From an uncultured Oscillospiraceae bacterium (lineage in GTDB: Bacteria > Bacillota > Clostridia > Oscillospirales > Oscillospiraceae), in NCBI GenBank assembly GCA_934631005.1, contig CAKTXA010000001.1:107338-171337 (forward strand): a DNA stretch of 64,000 nt. The letters are read 5' to 3'. Both the position numbers and the translations under genes were made by a program. This document shows, in pieces, positions 41,925 to 50,303 of the stretch. The notes beneath the pieces are model-generated. The model was not told the origin of the DNA and made no database searches. It worked only from the letters and a program-made list of their open reading frames with translations. The number at the start of each line of letters is the position of its first letter. Position 1 is the stretch's first letter.

Positions 41925-43823
41925 ATGGATTGGGATCGCTTAATCACGATTGAACAGATGGAGGAAGCGACGAACGCTTTGCTGGAAACCGGCAAAAAGG
42001 TCGGCGCCGACTCCTGGCAGCAGCGCGTCAAGAACCAGACGCCGCACTGCGGATTCGGCGAGGCCGGCACCTGCTGCCGCATCTGCTCGATGGGCCCGTG
42101 CCGCATCACGCCGAAGGCCCCGCGCGGCATCTGCGGCTGCGACGTACACGGCATCGTCGGCCGTAACTACCTGCGCTTCACCGCCGGCGGCGCGGCCACG
42201 CACTCCGACCACGGCCGCCAGATCTGCCATACGCTCTACCAGGCCAAGGACGGCGGCGCGTATCAGGTCAAGGACCCCGAAAAGCTCAAGCGGATCGCTG
42301 CCGAGTGGGGCATCGAGACCGAGGGCAAGGACATTTACGAGCTGGCTCACGAAGTCGCCGAAACGGGCCTGATGGAATACGGCAAGCCCTTCGGCGTGCA
42401 GCGCTATCTCAAGCGCGCGCCGGAGCATACGCAGGAGCTGTGGCACAAGGCCGGCATCGAGCCGCGCGCCATCGACCGCGAGGTCTCCCAGTCCATGCAC
42501 ATGACGCATATGGGCTGCTCGTCGCTTCCCGAAGCGCTCATCAAGCAGTCGCTGCGCGCCGGCCTGTCCGACGGCTGGGGCGGCTCCATGATGGGCACCG
42601 AGTTCTCCGACATCCTCTTCGGCACCCCGAAGCCCGTTGACACCACCGCCAACATCGGCGTGATGGAAAAGGACATGGTCAACATCGTCGTCCACGGCCA
42701 CGACCCGTCGCTGTCCGAAATGATCGTGTTCTACGCGCAGGATCCCGAGCTGCTGGCCCTCGCCAAAGAAAACGGCGCGAAGGGCATCAACATCTGCGGC
42801 GTCTGCTGCACCGGCAATGAAGTCGCCATGCGCCAGGGCATCCCCATGGCCGGCAACTTCCTGCAGCAGGAAAACGTCGTGCTCACCGGCGCGTGCGAAG
42901 CCATCGTCGTGGACGTGCAGTGCATCTTCCCGGCGCTCGGCCCGCTGTCCAAGTGCTTCCATACCAAGTTCATCACCACCTCCCCCATCGCCCGGATGCC
43001 GGACTCCGATTTCATCGAGTTCCATGAGGACACCGCGGCCGAAAACGCCAAGGCGATCGTGAAGATGGCGGTCGAGAACTTCAAAAACCGCAACAACGAT
43101 CTCGTCAACATCCCGCAGCTCAAGACCAAGGCGCGCGTTGGCTACTCTGTGGAGGCCATCAAAAAGTGCCTGGACGGCGTCACGAACTCCCACGTTGACA
43201 TCACCGGCACCACGAAGCCGCTGGTCGACGTTGTGAAGTCCGGCGTTCTGCGCGGCGCTGTGGCCATGGTCGGCTGCAACAACCCCAAGGTGCGCCCCGA
43301 TACCGCGCACATCGAGCTGATGAAAAAGCTCCTGAAAAATGACATCATCGTCATCGTCTCCGGCTGCTCCGCGCAGGCCGCCGCCAAGGCGGGCCTGATG
43401 GACCTCGATGCCGCCGAATACTGCGGCGAGGGCCTCAAGCGCGTGTGCAAGCTCGTGGGCATTCCTCCCATCCTGCATATGGGCTCGTGCGTGGACATCT
43501 CGCGTATGATGATCCTCGCATCCGATATTGCCAAGGACTGGGGTATCAACATTTCTCAGATCCCGCTGTGCGGCTGCGCGCCGGAGTGGATGTCTGAAAA
43601 GGCCGTCTCCATCGGCAACTACGTCGTCGCCACCGGCATTGAGACGTATCTCGGCGTCGATCCCTACTCCAAGGGCTCCAGCGAGATCACGGAGCTGCTG
43701 CAGGGCACGACCGGCTGCAAGGAGTGGGTCGAAGCGAACTTCGTCGTGGAGACCGACATCGAAAAGCTCGGCGACCGCATGATCGAATCCATCGAAGCCA
43801 AGCGCGCCGCGCTGGGCATCTGA
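41925..43823 (+). CDS. cooS: Anaerobic Ni-Fe carbon monoxide dehydrogenase, catalytic subunit
   Basis: 632 residues, the usual CooS/AcsA length, starting after AGGAGG. The N-terminal cysteines QTPHCGFGEAGTCCRICSMGPCRI and GICGCDVHGIVGRN bind the D and B iron-sulfur clusters. MTHMGCSSLPEA supplies a C-cluster histidine and cysteine. Further C-cluster cysteines lie in NICGVCCTGNEVA, IVSGCSAQAAAKAG and LHMGSCVDISRM. It interconverts CO and CO2. Beside acsB it should work as the AcsA half of CODH/ACS, feeding CO to the ACS A-cluster. The first gene of the operon. Confidence 0.96.
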   Translation: MDWDRLITIEQMEEATNALLETGKKVGADSWQQRVKNQTPHCGFGEAGTCCRICSMGPCRITPKAPRGICGCDVHGIVGRNYLRFTAGGAATHSDHGRQICHTLYQAKDGGAYQVKDPEKLKRIAAEWGIETEGKDIYELAHEVAETGLMEYGKPFGVQRYLKRAPEHTQELWHKAGIEPRAIDREVSQSMHMTHMGCSSLPEALIKQSLRAGLSDGWGGSMMGTEFSDILFGTPKPVDTTANIGVMEKDMVNIVVHGHDPSLSEMIVFYAQDPELLALAKENGAKGINICGVCCTGNEVAMRQGIPMAGNFLQQENVVLTGACEAIVVDVQCIFPALGPLSKCFHTKFITTSPIARMPDSDFIEFHEDTAAENAKAIVKMAVENFKNRNNDLVNIPQLKTKARVGYSVEAIKKCLDGVTNSHVDITGTTKPLVDVVKSGVLRGAVAMVGCNNPKVRPDTAHIELMKKLLKNDIIVIVSGCSAQAAAKAGLMDLDAAEYCGEGLKRVCKLVGIPPILHMGSCVDISRMMILASDIAKDWGINISQIPLCGCAPEWMSEKAVSIGNYVVATGIETYLGVDPYSKGSSEITELLQGTTGCKEWVEANFVVETDIEKLGDRMIESIEAKRAALGI

Positions 43824-43854
43824 CGCGCCGACCTGAGCAGAAAGGCTGCATACC

Positions 43855-44622
43855 ATGAAACTGGCGATTACCGGAAAGGGCGGCGTCGGCAAAACGACGC
43901 TCTCATCCACACTTGCACGGCTCTACGCCGACGAAGGGCGCACCGTCCTCGCTGCCGACGTCGACCCGGACGCGAATCTGGGTCTGGCGCTGGGGCTGAC
44001 CGAGGAAGAGGTCAACGCCATCGTCCCCGTCTCCAAAATGAAGCAGCTCGCCAAGGAGCGCACCGGCGCGAACGACCTCAACTCCTTCTACAAGCTCAAT
44101 CCCGAGGTCTCCGACCTGCCGGATAAGCTGGCCAAGGAGATAAACGGCGTGAAGCTGCTCGTCATGGGCACCGTGGATACCGGCGGCAGCGGCTGTGTCT
44201 GCCCCGAGCACGTTATGCTCAAGGCGCTGCTGTCCAGCCTCGTTTTCCGCAAGGACGACGTCGTCATCATGGACATGGAGGCCGGGCTTGAGCATCTTGG
44301 CCGCGGCACGGCCAGCATGGTCGATCAGTTCATCGTGGTCATTGAGCCCGGCGCGCGCAGCGTGCAGACCTATGAAAAGGTCAAAAAGCTCGCCGCCGAC
44401 CTCGGCATACACCGCGTCTCGGTCGTGGCCAACAAGATCCGCGACGACTCCGACCGCGCGTTCGTTTACAGCCGCGTGCCGGAGGCTGACCTGCTCGGCC
44501 TGATCCCCTACGACGCGGACGTCATCGACGCCGACCGCAAAGGACTTTCTCCCTACGACTGCAGCCCCGCCGCGCTGGAGGCCATCCGCGCGATCAAGGC
44601 GAGGCTCGACGCCCAGGCATGA
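43855..44622 (+). CDS. cooC: CooC/AcsF-type nickel-insertion ATPase
   Basis: 255 residues of the MinD/SIMIBI class. The deviant Walker A is KGGVGKTTLSSTLARLYA, and switch I DVDPDANLGLALG follows. The CxC motif in SGCVCPEHVM is the nickel-binding site shared by CooC dimers. It loads Ni into CODH (CooC) or ACS (AcsF). It sits 31 bp after cooS and 33 bp before acsB, so it may serve either enzyme. Confidence 0.93.
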   Translation: MKLAITGKGGVGKTTLSSTLARLYADEGRTVLAADVDPDANLGLALGLTEEEVNAIVPVSKMKQLAKERTGANDLNSFYKLNPEVSDLPDKLAKEINGVKLLVMGTVDTGGSGCVCPEHVMLKALLSSLVFRKDDVVIMDMEAGLEHLGRGTASMVDQFIVVIEPGARSVQTYEKVKKLAADLGIHRVSVVANKIRDDSDRAFVYSRVPEADLLGLIPYDADVIDADRKGLSPYDCSPAALEAIRAIKARLDAQA

Positions 44623-44655
44623 ATCTGAGAATCTGAAAGGAATGAACCCGAATAC

Positions 44656-46797
44656 ATGAAAACGTTATTTGAAAGAGTATTCCGCGGCTCCGACGAAATG
44701 TTCGCCAAGGCCGAAGCGGAAGTCAATAAGATCGCGGCAGAGGTCGGGCGCGACGCGCCGCTGACCATGCCCTCCACCGCCTACTTCCTCGCCTGCATCT
44801 ATGCCTACATCGGCAAGAAGGTCACGAACGTGGGCGAGCTGCAGGACGCGCTGGCCGATGTAAAGGCCATGATGCTCCGCGAGCCGCGCACGAACTCCAT
44901 CTTCCAGTCCGGCGTGGGCACCGCCATCGCCGCCGAGATGATCGAGGCGTGCAAGTATGTCAAGACCGACGCGCCCTACGAGGGCACGAACTACCACGGC
45001 CACTTCACCGACGCCGAGGTCCGTGAGCTGGGCGTTCCGCTCGTCACCGGCGACATCCCCGGCTTCGTCGTGATGATCGGCCCGGCCCCCTCCACCGAGG
45101 AAGCGGTCGAGACCATCAAGGGCTATCAGTCCCGCGGCATTTTCGTATTCCTCATCGGCGGCATCATCGAGCAGGCTGTGGAAGCGGGCGTTTCCATGGG
45201 TTTCCCCGTGCGTGTCGTCCCCGTGGGCGAGGACATCTGGTCGGTCGGCCACGTCATCTCCCTCGTCGTGCGCGCGGCGATGATCTTCGGCGCCATCCAG
45301 CCCGGCGATGTGGAAGGCTTCCACAAATACACCTTCGAGCGCATCAACGCGTTCGTCAACGCCTATAAGCCCGTGAACGACATCACCGTCGCCTGCGGCG
45401 CGGGCGCCATCAAGCTCGGCTTCCCTGTCATCACCAACGACCATGACGATATGTGGGCCGTGCCGAAGTCCCTCATCATCTACGATGACACCAAGGACTG
45501 GATCGACACCTCCATCGAAGCCCGCGGCATCAAGCTGAAGATCACGAAGATCGACATTCCCGTCTCCTTCTCCTCCGCGTTCGAAGGCGAGATCATCCGC
45601 AAGGGCGATATGCAGATCGAGATCGACGGCTCCCGCAAGGACTGCTTCGAGCTGGTCTCCACCAAAGACGCCGCCGAGGTCGAGGATCACAAGATCGAGG
45701 TCGTCGGCCCCGAGATGGACGAATTCGAAGCCGGCAGCAAGATCTCCCTCAGCTACACCGTGGAGGTCGCGGGCAAGAATATGCAGCCCGACTTTGAGCC
45801 GGTCTTTGAGCGTAAGATCCACTCCTTCCTCAACTGCGTGGAGGGTCTGATGCACACCGGCCAGCGCGATATGATCCGCGTGCGTGTCAGCAAGGCCGAC
45901 TTTGAAGCGGGCTTCCGCTTCCGCCACATCGGCGAAGTGCTCTACGCCAAGATCAAGTCCGAATTTGACACCGTGGTCGATAAGTGCCAGGTGAAGATCG
46001 TTGTCGGCGACGAAGCGAACGCCGCGCTGCGCAAGCAGGCAAACGAGATCTTCGACAAGCGCGACGAGCGCCTGAAGTCCATGACCGACGAATCCGTGCC
46101 CGTGTTCTACTCCTGCATCATGTGCCAGGCGTTCTCGCCGAGCCACGTGTGCATCGTCACGCCGGAGCGTCTCGGCCTCTGCGGCGCCGTGTCGTGGCTG
46201 GACGCCAAGGCCACGAACGAGCTCGACCCGCAGGGCCCCTGCCAGGTCGTCACCAAGGAGCGCTGCCTGGACGAGCGCGTCGGCCGCTACGAGGACGTGG
46301 ACGAGGCCGTCGCCGAGTACTCCCACGGCGCGCTGGAGCACGTCACGCTCTATTCCCTGCTGGAGGATCCGATGACCTCCTGTGGCTGCTTCGAGTGCAT
46401 CTGCGGCATCGAGCCCTGCTCGATGGGCGTTGTCATCACCTGCCGTGAGTTCGCGGGCATGACCCCGCTCGGCATGACGTTCTCCGAAATGGCGTCCATG
46501 ACCGGCGGCGGCGTGCAGACGCCGGGCTTCATGGGCCATGGCAAGCACTACATCGCGTCCCATAAGTTCCTCAAGGCCGAAGGCGGCGTGGCCCGTCTGG
46601 TGTGGCTGCCGAAGGACCTGAAGGATCAGATCCGCGACAAGCTGAACGAGACCGCCAAGGATCTGTACGGCATCGAGAACTTTGCCGACATGGTCGCGGA
46701 CGAGACGAACTGCCCGAACGGCGATCCCGAAGAGCTGCTCGCGTTCCTCTCCGAAGTCGGCCACCCCGTCCTCGGCATGGAGCCCTTCGACATGTAA
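44656..46797 (+). CDS. acsB: CO-methylating acetyl-CoA synthase (ACS) subunit
   Basis: 713 residues, full length for AcsB. The C-terminal A-cluster cysteines are in YSCIMCQAFSPSHVCIVTPERLGLCGAVSW and TSCGCFECICGIEPCSMG, which bind the Ni-Ni-[4Fe-4S] centre. The N-terminal domain, which receives CO through the tunnel from CODH, is present. It condenses CO, a corrinoid-bound methyl group and CoA to acetyl-CoA. The partners acsC/acsD and acsE are not in this window. Third and last gene of the operon, followed by a terminator and an F1 repeat. Confidence 0.96.
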   Translation: MKTLFERVFRGSDEMFAKAEAEVNKIAAEVGRDAPLTMPSTAYFLACIYAYIGKKVTNVGELQDALADVKAMMLREPRTNSIFQSGVGTAIAAEMIEACKYVKTDAPYEGTNYHGHFTDAEVRELGVPLVTGDIPGFVVMIGPAPSTEEAVETIKGYQSRGIFVFLIGGIIEQAVEAGVSMGFPVRVVPVGEDIWSVGHVISLVVRAAMIFGAIQPGDVEGFHKYTFERINAFVNAYKPVNDITVACGAGAIKLGFPVITNDHDDMWAVPKSLIIYDDTKDWIDTSIEARGIKLKITKIDIPVSFSSAFEGEIIRKGDMQIEIDGSRKDCFELVSTKDAAEVEDHKIEVVGPEMDEFEAGSKISLSYTVEVAGKNMQPDFEPVFERKIHSFLNCVEGLMHTGQRDMIRVRVSKADFEAGFRFRHIGEVLYAKIKSEFDTVVDKCQVKIVVGDEANAALRKQANEIFDKRDERLKSMTDESVPVFYSCIMCQAFSPSHVCIVTPERLGLCGAVSWLDAKATNELDPQGPCQVVTKERCLDERVGRYEDVDEAVAEYSHGALEHVTLYSLLEDPMTSCGCFECICGIEPCSMGVVITCREFAGMTPLGMTFSEMASMTGGGVQTPGFMGHGKHYIASHKFLKAEGGVARLVWLPKDLKDQIRDKLNETAKDLYGIENFADMVADETNCPNGDPEELLAFLSEVGHPVLGMEPFDM

Positions 46798-46814
46798 CAC
46801 CATAAATATCATAA

Positions 46815-46846
46815 AAACAGCGTGGTCTGAAAAGACCACGCTGTTT
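46815..46846 (+). terminator. Terminator of cooS-cooC-acsB (left copy)
   Basis: AACAGCGTGGTCT and AGACCACGCTGTT pair around GAAA. A diverged second copy lies on the far side of the F1 repeat, at 47082-47115. Confidence 0.8.
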
Positions 46847-47080
46847 CAGACTGTCAAAAAAGCCTCGCAGAGTTTTGCGCCCGCAGGCGCAAAAGTGATT
46901 TGGATCATTTTCTGCGGCGGCGTGTACGTCGCAGAAAATACAGCTCAGACCGCAAGTGTGGAATTTGTGTGCCTGCGGCACACAAATTATGCGCGCGGCG
47001 GGCTGCAAGCCTTTTCAAACGAAAACCCAGCGAAGCGGTTTTCGTTTGAGAGCGTGTCAAAAATACTTTTTTGACACGCT
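46847..47080 (+). repeat. F1 repeat copy 4
   Basis: It begins CAGACTGTCAAAAAAGCCTC. Its stems are TTTTGCGCC/GGCGCAAAA, TTTTCTGCGGCG/CGTCGCAGAAAA, AATTTGTGTGCC/GGCACACAAATT, CAAACGAAAACC/GGTTTTCGTTTG, and GCGTGTCAAAAA/TTTTTGACACGC. It fills most of the 46798-47167 gap and is bracketed by two versions of the same terminator. Confidence 0.85.
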
Positions 47081-47081
47081 C

Positions 47082-47115
47082 AAACAGCGTGGTCCGAAAG
47101 GATCGCGCTGTTTTT
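47082..47115 (+). terminator. Terminator copy on the right side of F1 copy 4
   Basis: AACAGCGTGGTCC and GGATCGCGCTGTT pair around GAAA and are followed by TTTTTTT. It differs from the left copy (46815-46846) at a few positions, so the duplication is not recent. Confidence 0.75.
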
Positions 47116-47167
47116 TTGCACATTTTCGGGGCAAGCTAGAGCAAATTCTTTTTTGGAGGAATGCCCC

Positions 47168-47602
47168 ATGATCGAACAGGATACCATCCGCCTGCTGCGG
47201 GAGTGCGACGCCGGGATCCGGATGGGCGTGGCGTCCATTGGCGACGTGCTGCCGCGCGTGACGCACGCGCCGCTGCGCAGCGCGCTGTCGGACTGCAAGC
47301 AGGCGCACGAGCGCCTTGGCACGGAGATCCGCGCGCAGCTGGACCGCTTTCGCGACGAAGGAAAGCCCGCAAACCCCATGGCCCGCGGGATGTCGTGGGT
47401 GAAAACGAACCTCAAGCTTGCTGTGAACGAGTCCGACTGTACCATCGCCGACCTGATGACCGACGGCTGCAACATGGGCGTCAAATCGCTCGGCCGCTAC
47501 CTGAACGAGTATCAGGCCGCGGACGAGCCGTCCAAGGACATCGCCAAAAAGCTCATCGCGCTGGAGGCGCAGTTGGCGACCGATCTGCGGGCGTTTCTGT
47601 AA
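47168..47602 (+). CDS. DUF2383-type ferritin-like four-helix protein
   Basis: 144 residues starting MIEQDTIRLLREC, with GGAGG eight bases upstream. It is all-helical, with repeated segments typical of the PA2169/DUF2383 group (DAGIRMGVASIGDVLPRV, MSWVKTNLKLAVNESDCTIADLM, MGVKSLGRYLNEYQAAD). Related proteins are ferritin-like bundles associated with spores or stress, without a defined activity. Its last 50 bases overlap the 3' end of the convergent thiamine pyrophosphokinase gene. Confidence 0.75.
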   Translation: MIEQDTIRLLRECDAGIRMGVASIGDVLPRVTHAPLRSALSDCKQAHERLGTEIRAQLDRFRDEGKPANPMARGMSWVKTNLKLAVNESDCTIADLMTDGCNMGVKSLGRYLNEYQAADEPSKDIAKKLIALEAQLATDLRAFL

Positions 47603-48221
47603 GCGGCGGCAGCTGCCAGCCCGCGAGCAGCAGCCCGCGGCCGCAGGTGATGCGCGCCGTATCCGCGACAAAGTGGTTGCTCACCCCGATCGGGAAATCG
47701 CCCGCGACCGTCCCGTGCGCCAGCGGGTATTGCAGCCCCTCCAGCGTCACATCCTCCGCCGCGCCGCTCATCGCAAACAGCGACACAAGCCCCCACTCCA
47801 CCTGCCGCGGGAGCGTGAGCGTCTCGTTTTCCAGCACGGTGTAGACAAAATCGCGGTCGTACAGATACCCCCGCGCGCCGCGGCGGCGCAGGAACGCCAG
47901 CGTCTGCAGATTGGCCAGCGTATGATCCAGCCGCGCGCCGCCCGTGCCGCCGTAGATGTAAAATTCTCCGCACCCGCGCGCAAGGCCCTCGCGCACGGCG
48001 AGCATCGTGTCGGTGTCGTCCTTCTCCACCGGCGCGGTGATGCAGCCGCCGCGCGGCGGCTTTTCCATCGAGTCAAAATCGCCGATCACCAGCTCCGGCT
48101 CGATCCCGGCGGCGCGGCAGTTGCGCAGCCCCGCGTCCGCCGCGATGGTCACATCACCCGCGCGGGGCGTCTCCCGCAGGCTGTAAAACGTCCCCGCGGC
48201 AAAAATAAAGCATCGTTTCAT
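47553..48221 (-). CDS. thiN: Thiamine pyrophosphokinase
   Basis: 222 residues from MKRCFIFAAG. Conserved blocks are TIAADAGLRNCRAAGIEPELVIGDFDS (substrate and Mg binding), PVEKDDTDTMLAVREGL and YGGTGGARLDHTLANLQTL. The C-terminal beta-sandwich ends with VSNHFVADTARITCGRGLLLA. It converts thiamine to TPP, the ligand of the riboswitch found 0.9 kb away before thiT. It starts two bases past the stop of the upstream membrane protein gene and overlaps the DUF2383 gene convergently. Confidence 0.92.
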   Translation of the reverse strand: MKRCFIFAAGTFYSLRETPRAGDVTIAADAGLRNCRAAGIEPELVIGDFDSMEKPPRGGCITAPVEKDDTDTMLAVREGLARGCGEFYIYGGTGGARLDHTLANLQTLAFLRRRGARGYLYDRDFVYTVLENETLTLPRQVEWGLVSLFAMSGAAEDVTLEGLQYPLAHGTVAGDFPIGVSNHFVADTARITCGRGLLLAGWQLPPLTETPADRSPTAPPAR

Positions 48222-48222
48222 C

Positions 48223-48969
48223 TCATCGTAACCCCATGATAAACATTGCCAGCGCCAGCATCGGCAGGGCGACCCAGGTAAAATACCGGCTTGCCAGCTC
48301 CCAGTCGGACGGCTCGGCGCTCTCCGGGTCGCGCACGCGGAACGACAGGCCCCAGCGGAACAGCTCATCTGCGTACAGGATCGACACCGCCGTCACCGCG
48401 CACACCACCAGCCCCAGCGCGCCGAGCGACCACTGCCCCTTGTGCTCCGGCTGCAGATCCACCAGCAGCGACAGCACCTCATACGCCGTCGGCTCCTCGG
48501 CGGCGGGCGTCTGCTCGCTGTCCGAGAAAAACAGGCTCAGACCATCCAGATCGCCGTTCTCGTCATACAGCATCCGGTACTCGCCGTTATTGCGCAGGCA
48601 GCCGCGGAAGATGACCGCATCGCCCCGCCGCAGCTCCACGCCGGTCGACGGCATATTGTAGTACTGCAAAAATTCCGCCGGGATGGCGCTCGCGTCCTCC
48701 CGCACGGTGTAGGGGCCGTAGACCGCGCCGTCCGCCTGATACGTCGCCGCGCCGTCCGCCGTCACGGTAAAGCTGACCCGCTCACCGCCGACCTTGCCGG
48801 AATAGACTGTGCCCGCGTCCGTCCGCGCCGGGGTCAAGATCGCGCCGCGAAAGGCAAAGCCCACCCGCGAGAGCGTCACCGGATAGAGCACGCAGAACAC
48901 GAGCGCCATCGCGCCGATCGCGAGCAGAATGCATTTTTGTGCAACACTCAGAGCCCTAAACCGCTTCAT
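48223..48969 (-). CDS. Membrane protein of unknown function
   Basis: 248 residues. One N-terminal helix (CILLAIGAMALVFCVLYPV) precedes an extracytoplasmic beta-rich region of about 130 residues (VYSGKVGGERVSFTVTADG, YGPYTVREDASAIP). Two further helices lie near the C-terminus (LGALGLVVCAVTAVSILYA and WVALPMLALAMFIMGL). I do not recognise the family. It is co-transcribed with thiN; its TGA stop (48225-48223) is directly followed by the thiN start. Confidence 0.7.
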   Translation of the reverse strand: MKRFRALSVAQKCILLAIGAMALVFCVLYPVTLSRVGFAFRGAILTPARTDAGTVYSGKVGGERVSFTVTADGAATYQADGAVYGPYTVREDASAIPAEFLQYYNMPSTGVELRRGDAVIFRGCLRNNGEYRMLYDENGDLDGLSLFFSDSEQTPAAEEPTAYEVLSLLVDLQPEHKGQWSLGALGLVVCAVTAVSILYADELFRWGLSFRVRDPESAEPSDWELASRYFTWVALPMLALAMFIMGLR

Positions 48970-49045
48970 CGCCGCACCTCCGCTTTTTCTCTATCATAGC
49001 ATACAGTCCTCTGCCATTCAAGCGCGGAAACGCGCGAATGCAGGC

Positions 49046-49074
49046 TTGACATTTGCAAACTTCGTGTCTATAAT
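49046..49074 (+). promoter_or_regulatory. Promoter of the TPP riboswitch-thiT transcript
   Basis: Perfect consensus: TTGACA, 17-base spacer, TATAAT, ending about 12 bases before the riboswitch. Confidence 0.85.
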
Positions 49075-49085
49075 AAAGCCAACAA

Positions 49086-49175
49086 TTCCAAGGGGTGCTG
49101 ACTGTGGTCGGCTGAGATGGACGTTCGTCCGAACCCTGATACCTGATCCGGGTAATGCCGGCGTAGGAATGCGAG
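49086..49175 (+). promoter_or_regulatory. TPP riboswitch (thi box)
   Basis: All core elements occur in order: AAGGGGTGCTGACT, GGCTGAGATGG, GAACCCTGATACCTGATCCG, GGTAATGCCGGCGTAGGAA. It senses thiamine pyrophosphate and controls the downstream thiamine transporter through the following terminator. Confidence 0.96.
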
Positions 49176-49190
49176 TATACCTCCCCGTGA

Positions 49191-49226
49191 CCGCATTGCG
49201 AAGCTGCAATGCGGCTTTTCGTTTTC
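49191..49226 (+). terminator. Riboswitch-controlled terminator before thiT
   Basis: CCGCATTGC and GCAATGCGG form a 9-bp stem followed by CTTTTCGTTTT, the expression platform of the TPP riboswitch. Confidence 0.85.
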
Positions 49227-49287
49227 CCGCACGATGTTCCCTGAGCAGCCGGAGTTGATTTTTCAGAAACAGAAAAGAGGAACCAAC

Positions 49288-49833
49288 ATGAAAAACAACA
49301 ACCTCCATGCTCTGTGCGAAGGCGCGATCATGGTCGCTCTGGCGACCGCGCTGAGCTACCTGAAGCTGCTGGAGCTGCCGCAGGGCGGCAGCGTGTGCAT
49401 CGGGATGCTGCCGCTGTTCATCTACTGCTACCGCTGGGGCTGGAAGCAGAGCTTTCTGGCCTGCTTTGCCTATGGCCTGCTGCAGCTTATCTTCGACGGC
49501 GCATATGCCTGGGGCCCGACGTCCATGATTTTGGACTACCTGCTGGCATTCTCCGTGCTCGGCGTGGCCACGTTCTTCCGCAAAATGAAGGGCGGGCTGT
49601 ACATCGGCGCGGTCGTTGCGTGCGCGGCACGTTTTCTGGTGCATTTCATCAGCGGCGTCACCGTTTACCGCATCTACGCCCCCACGGAGCTGTTCAACAC
49701 CACCTTCACGAACCCGTGGATCTACTCCCTCGCGTATAACGGCAGCTACATGCTCATCGACCTGGTGCTGTGCGCAGTCATCCTGCTCCTCCTCCAGCGG
49801 CCGATGAAGAAATTCCTCGTCAACGTCGACTAA
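49288..49833 (+). CDS. thiT: Energy-coupled thiamine transporter ThiT (ECF S component)
   Basis: 181 residues from MKNNNLHALCEGAIMVALA, preceded by AGAGG. It has six hydrophobic helices and the thiamine-binding pattern of ThiT (YRWGWKQSFLACFAYGLLQ, GPTSMILDYLLAF, ARFLVHFISGVTVY, WIYSLAYNGSYML). It needs the shared ECF ATPase/EcfT module encoded elsewhere. Regulated by the TPP riboswitch, and followed by a strong terminator and an F1 repeat. Confidence 0.95.
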   Translation: MKNNNLHALCEGAIMVALATALSYLKLLELPQGGSVCIGMLPLFIYCYRWGWKQSFLACFAYGLLQLIFDGAYAWGPTSMILDYLLAFSVLGVATFFRKMKGGLYIGAVVACAARFLVHFISGVTVYRIYAPTELFNTTFTNPWIYSLAYNGSYMLIDLVLCAVILLLLQRPMKKFLVNVD

Positions 49834-49842
49834 GCATTTTCG

Positions 49843-49872
49843 AGCGGGCCTCCCCTCCCGGGAGGCCCGCTT
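49843..49872 (+). terminator. Terminator of thiT (left copy)
   Basis: AGCGGGCCTCCC and GGGAGGCCCGCTT pair. An exact 30-base copy lies at 50183-50212, across the F1 repeat. Confidence 0.85.
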
Positions 49873-50180
49873 CAGACTGTCAAAAAAGCCTCGCAGAGTT
49901 TTGCGCCCGCAGGCGCAAAAATGATTTGGATCATTTTCTGCGGTGGCGTGTACGTCGCAGAAAATACAACTCAGTCCGCAAGTTGCGTGAGGCTCCAAGA
50001 GCGCAAGCTTCGCGCAGCGCGATTGGCTAAGCCGAACGCATGCAGAGCGAAGCGTCGAAGTGGAAATTTTGCGCCCTGCGCAAAATTTATGCGCGCGGCG
50101 GGCTGCAAGCCTTTTCAAACGGAAACCCAGCGAAGCGGTTTTCGTTTGAGAGCGTGTCAAAAATACTTTTTTGACACGCT
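49873..50180 (+). repeat. F1 repeat copy 5 with extra internal segment
   Basis: It begins CAGACTGTCAAAAAAGCCTC like copy 4, with the same hairpin series. Between the second and third hairpins about 75 extra bases (roughly 49984-50060) replace the usual AAGTGTGG joint, rich in GCGCAAGC/GCTTCGCGC-type short inverted repeats. An outer stem CAGTCCGC/GCGGGCTG encloses the third hairpin. It fills most of the 49834-50303 gap. Confidence 0.85.
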
Positions 50181-50182
50181 CA

Positions 50183-50216
50183 AGCGGGCCTCCCCTCCCG
50201 GGAGGCCCGCTTTTTT
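50183..50216 (+). terminator. Duplicate of the thiT terminator, right of F1 copy 5
   Basis: Identical over 30 bases to 49843-49872 and followed by TTTTTT. The F1 copy is thus bracketed by exact direct repeats of a terminator hairpin. Confidence 0.85.
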
Positions 50217-50303
50217 GCGTCCATGCACCCTTTTGGCTGCTCCGGCATATCCTGAAAAGAGATTTTTCTTTCCTGAAAGAGCAGCTTGAAAGGAGGCATC
50301 CCC

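Noticed and set aside
41940..43910. A 656-codon frame antisense to cooS, and a 724-codon one antisense to acsB (44665-46839)
   Set aside because: Both lie opposite genes with complete metal-cluster cysteine sets and show no motif of their own.
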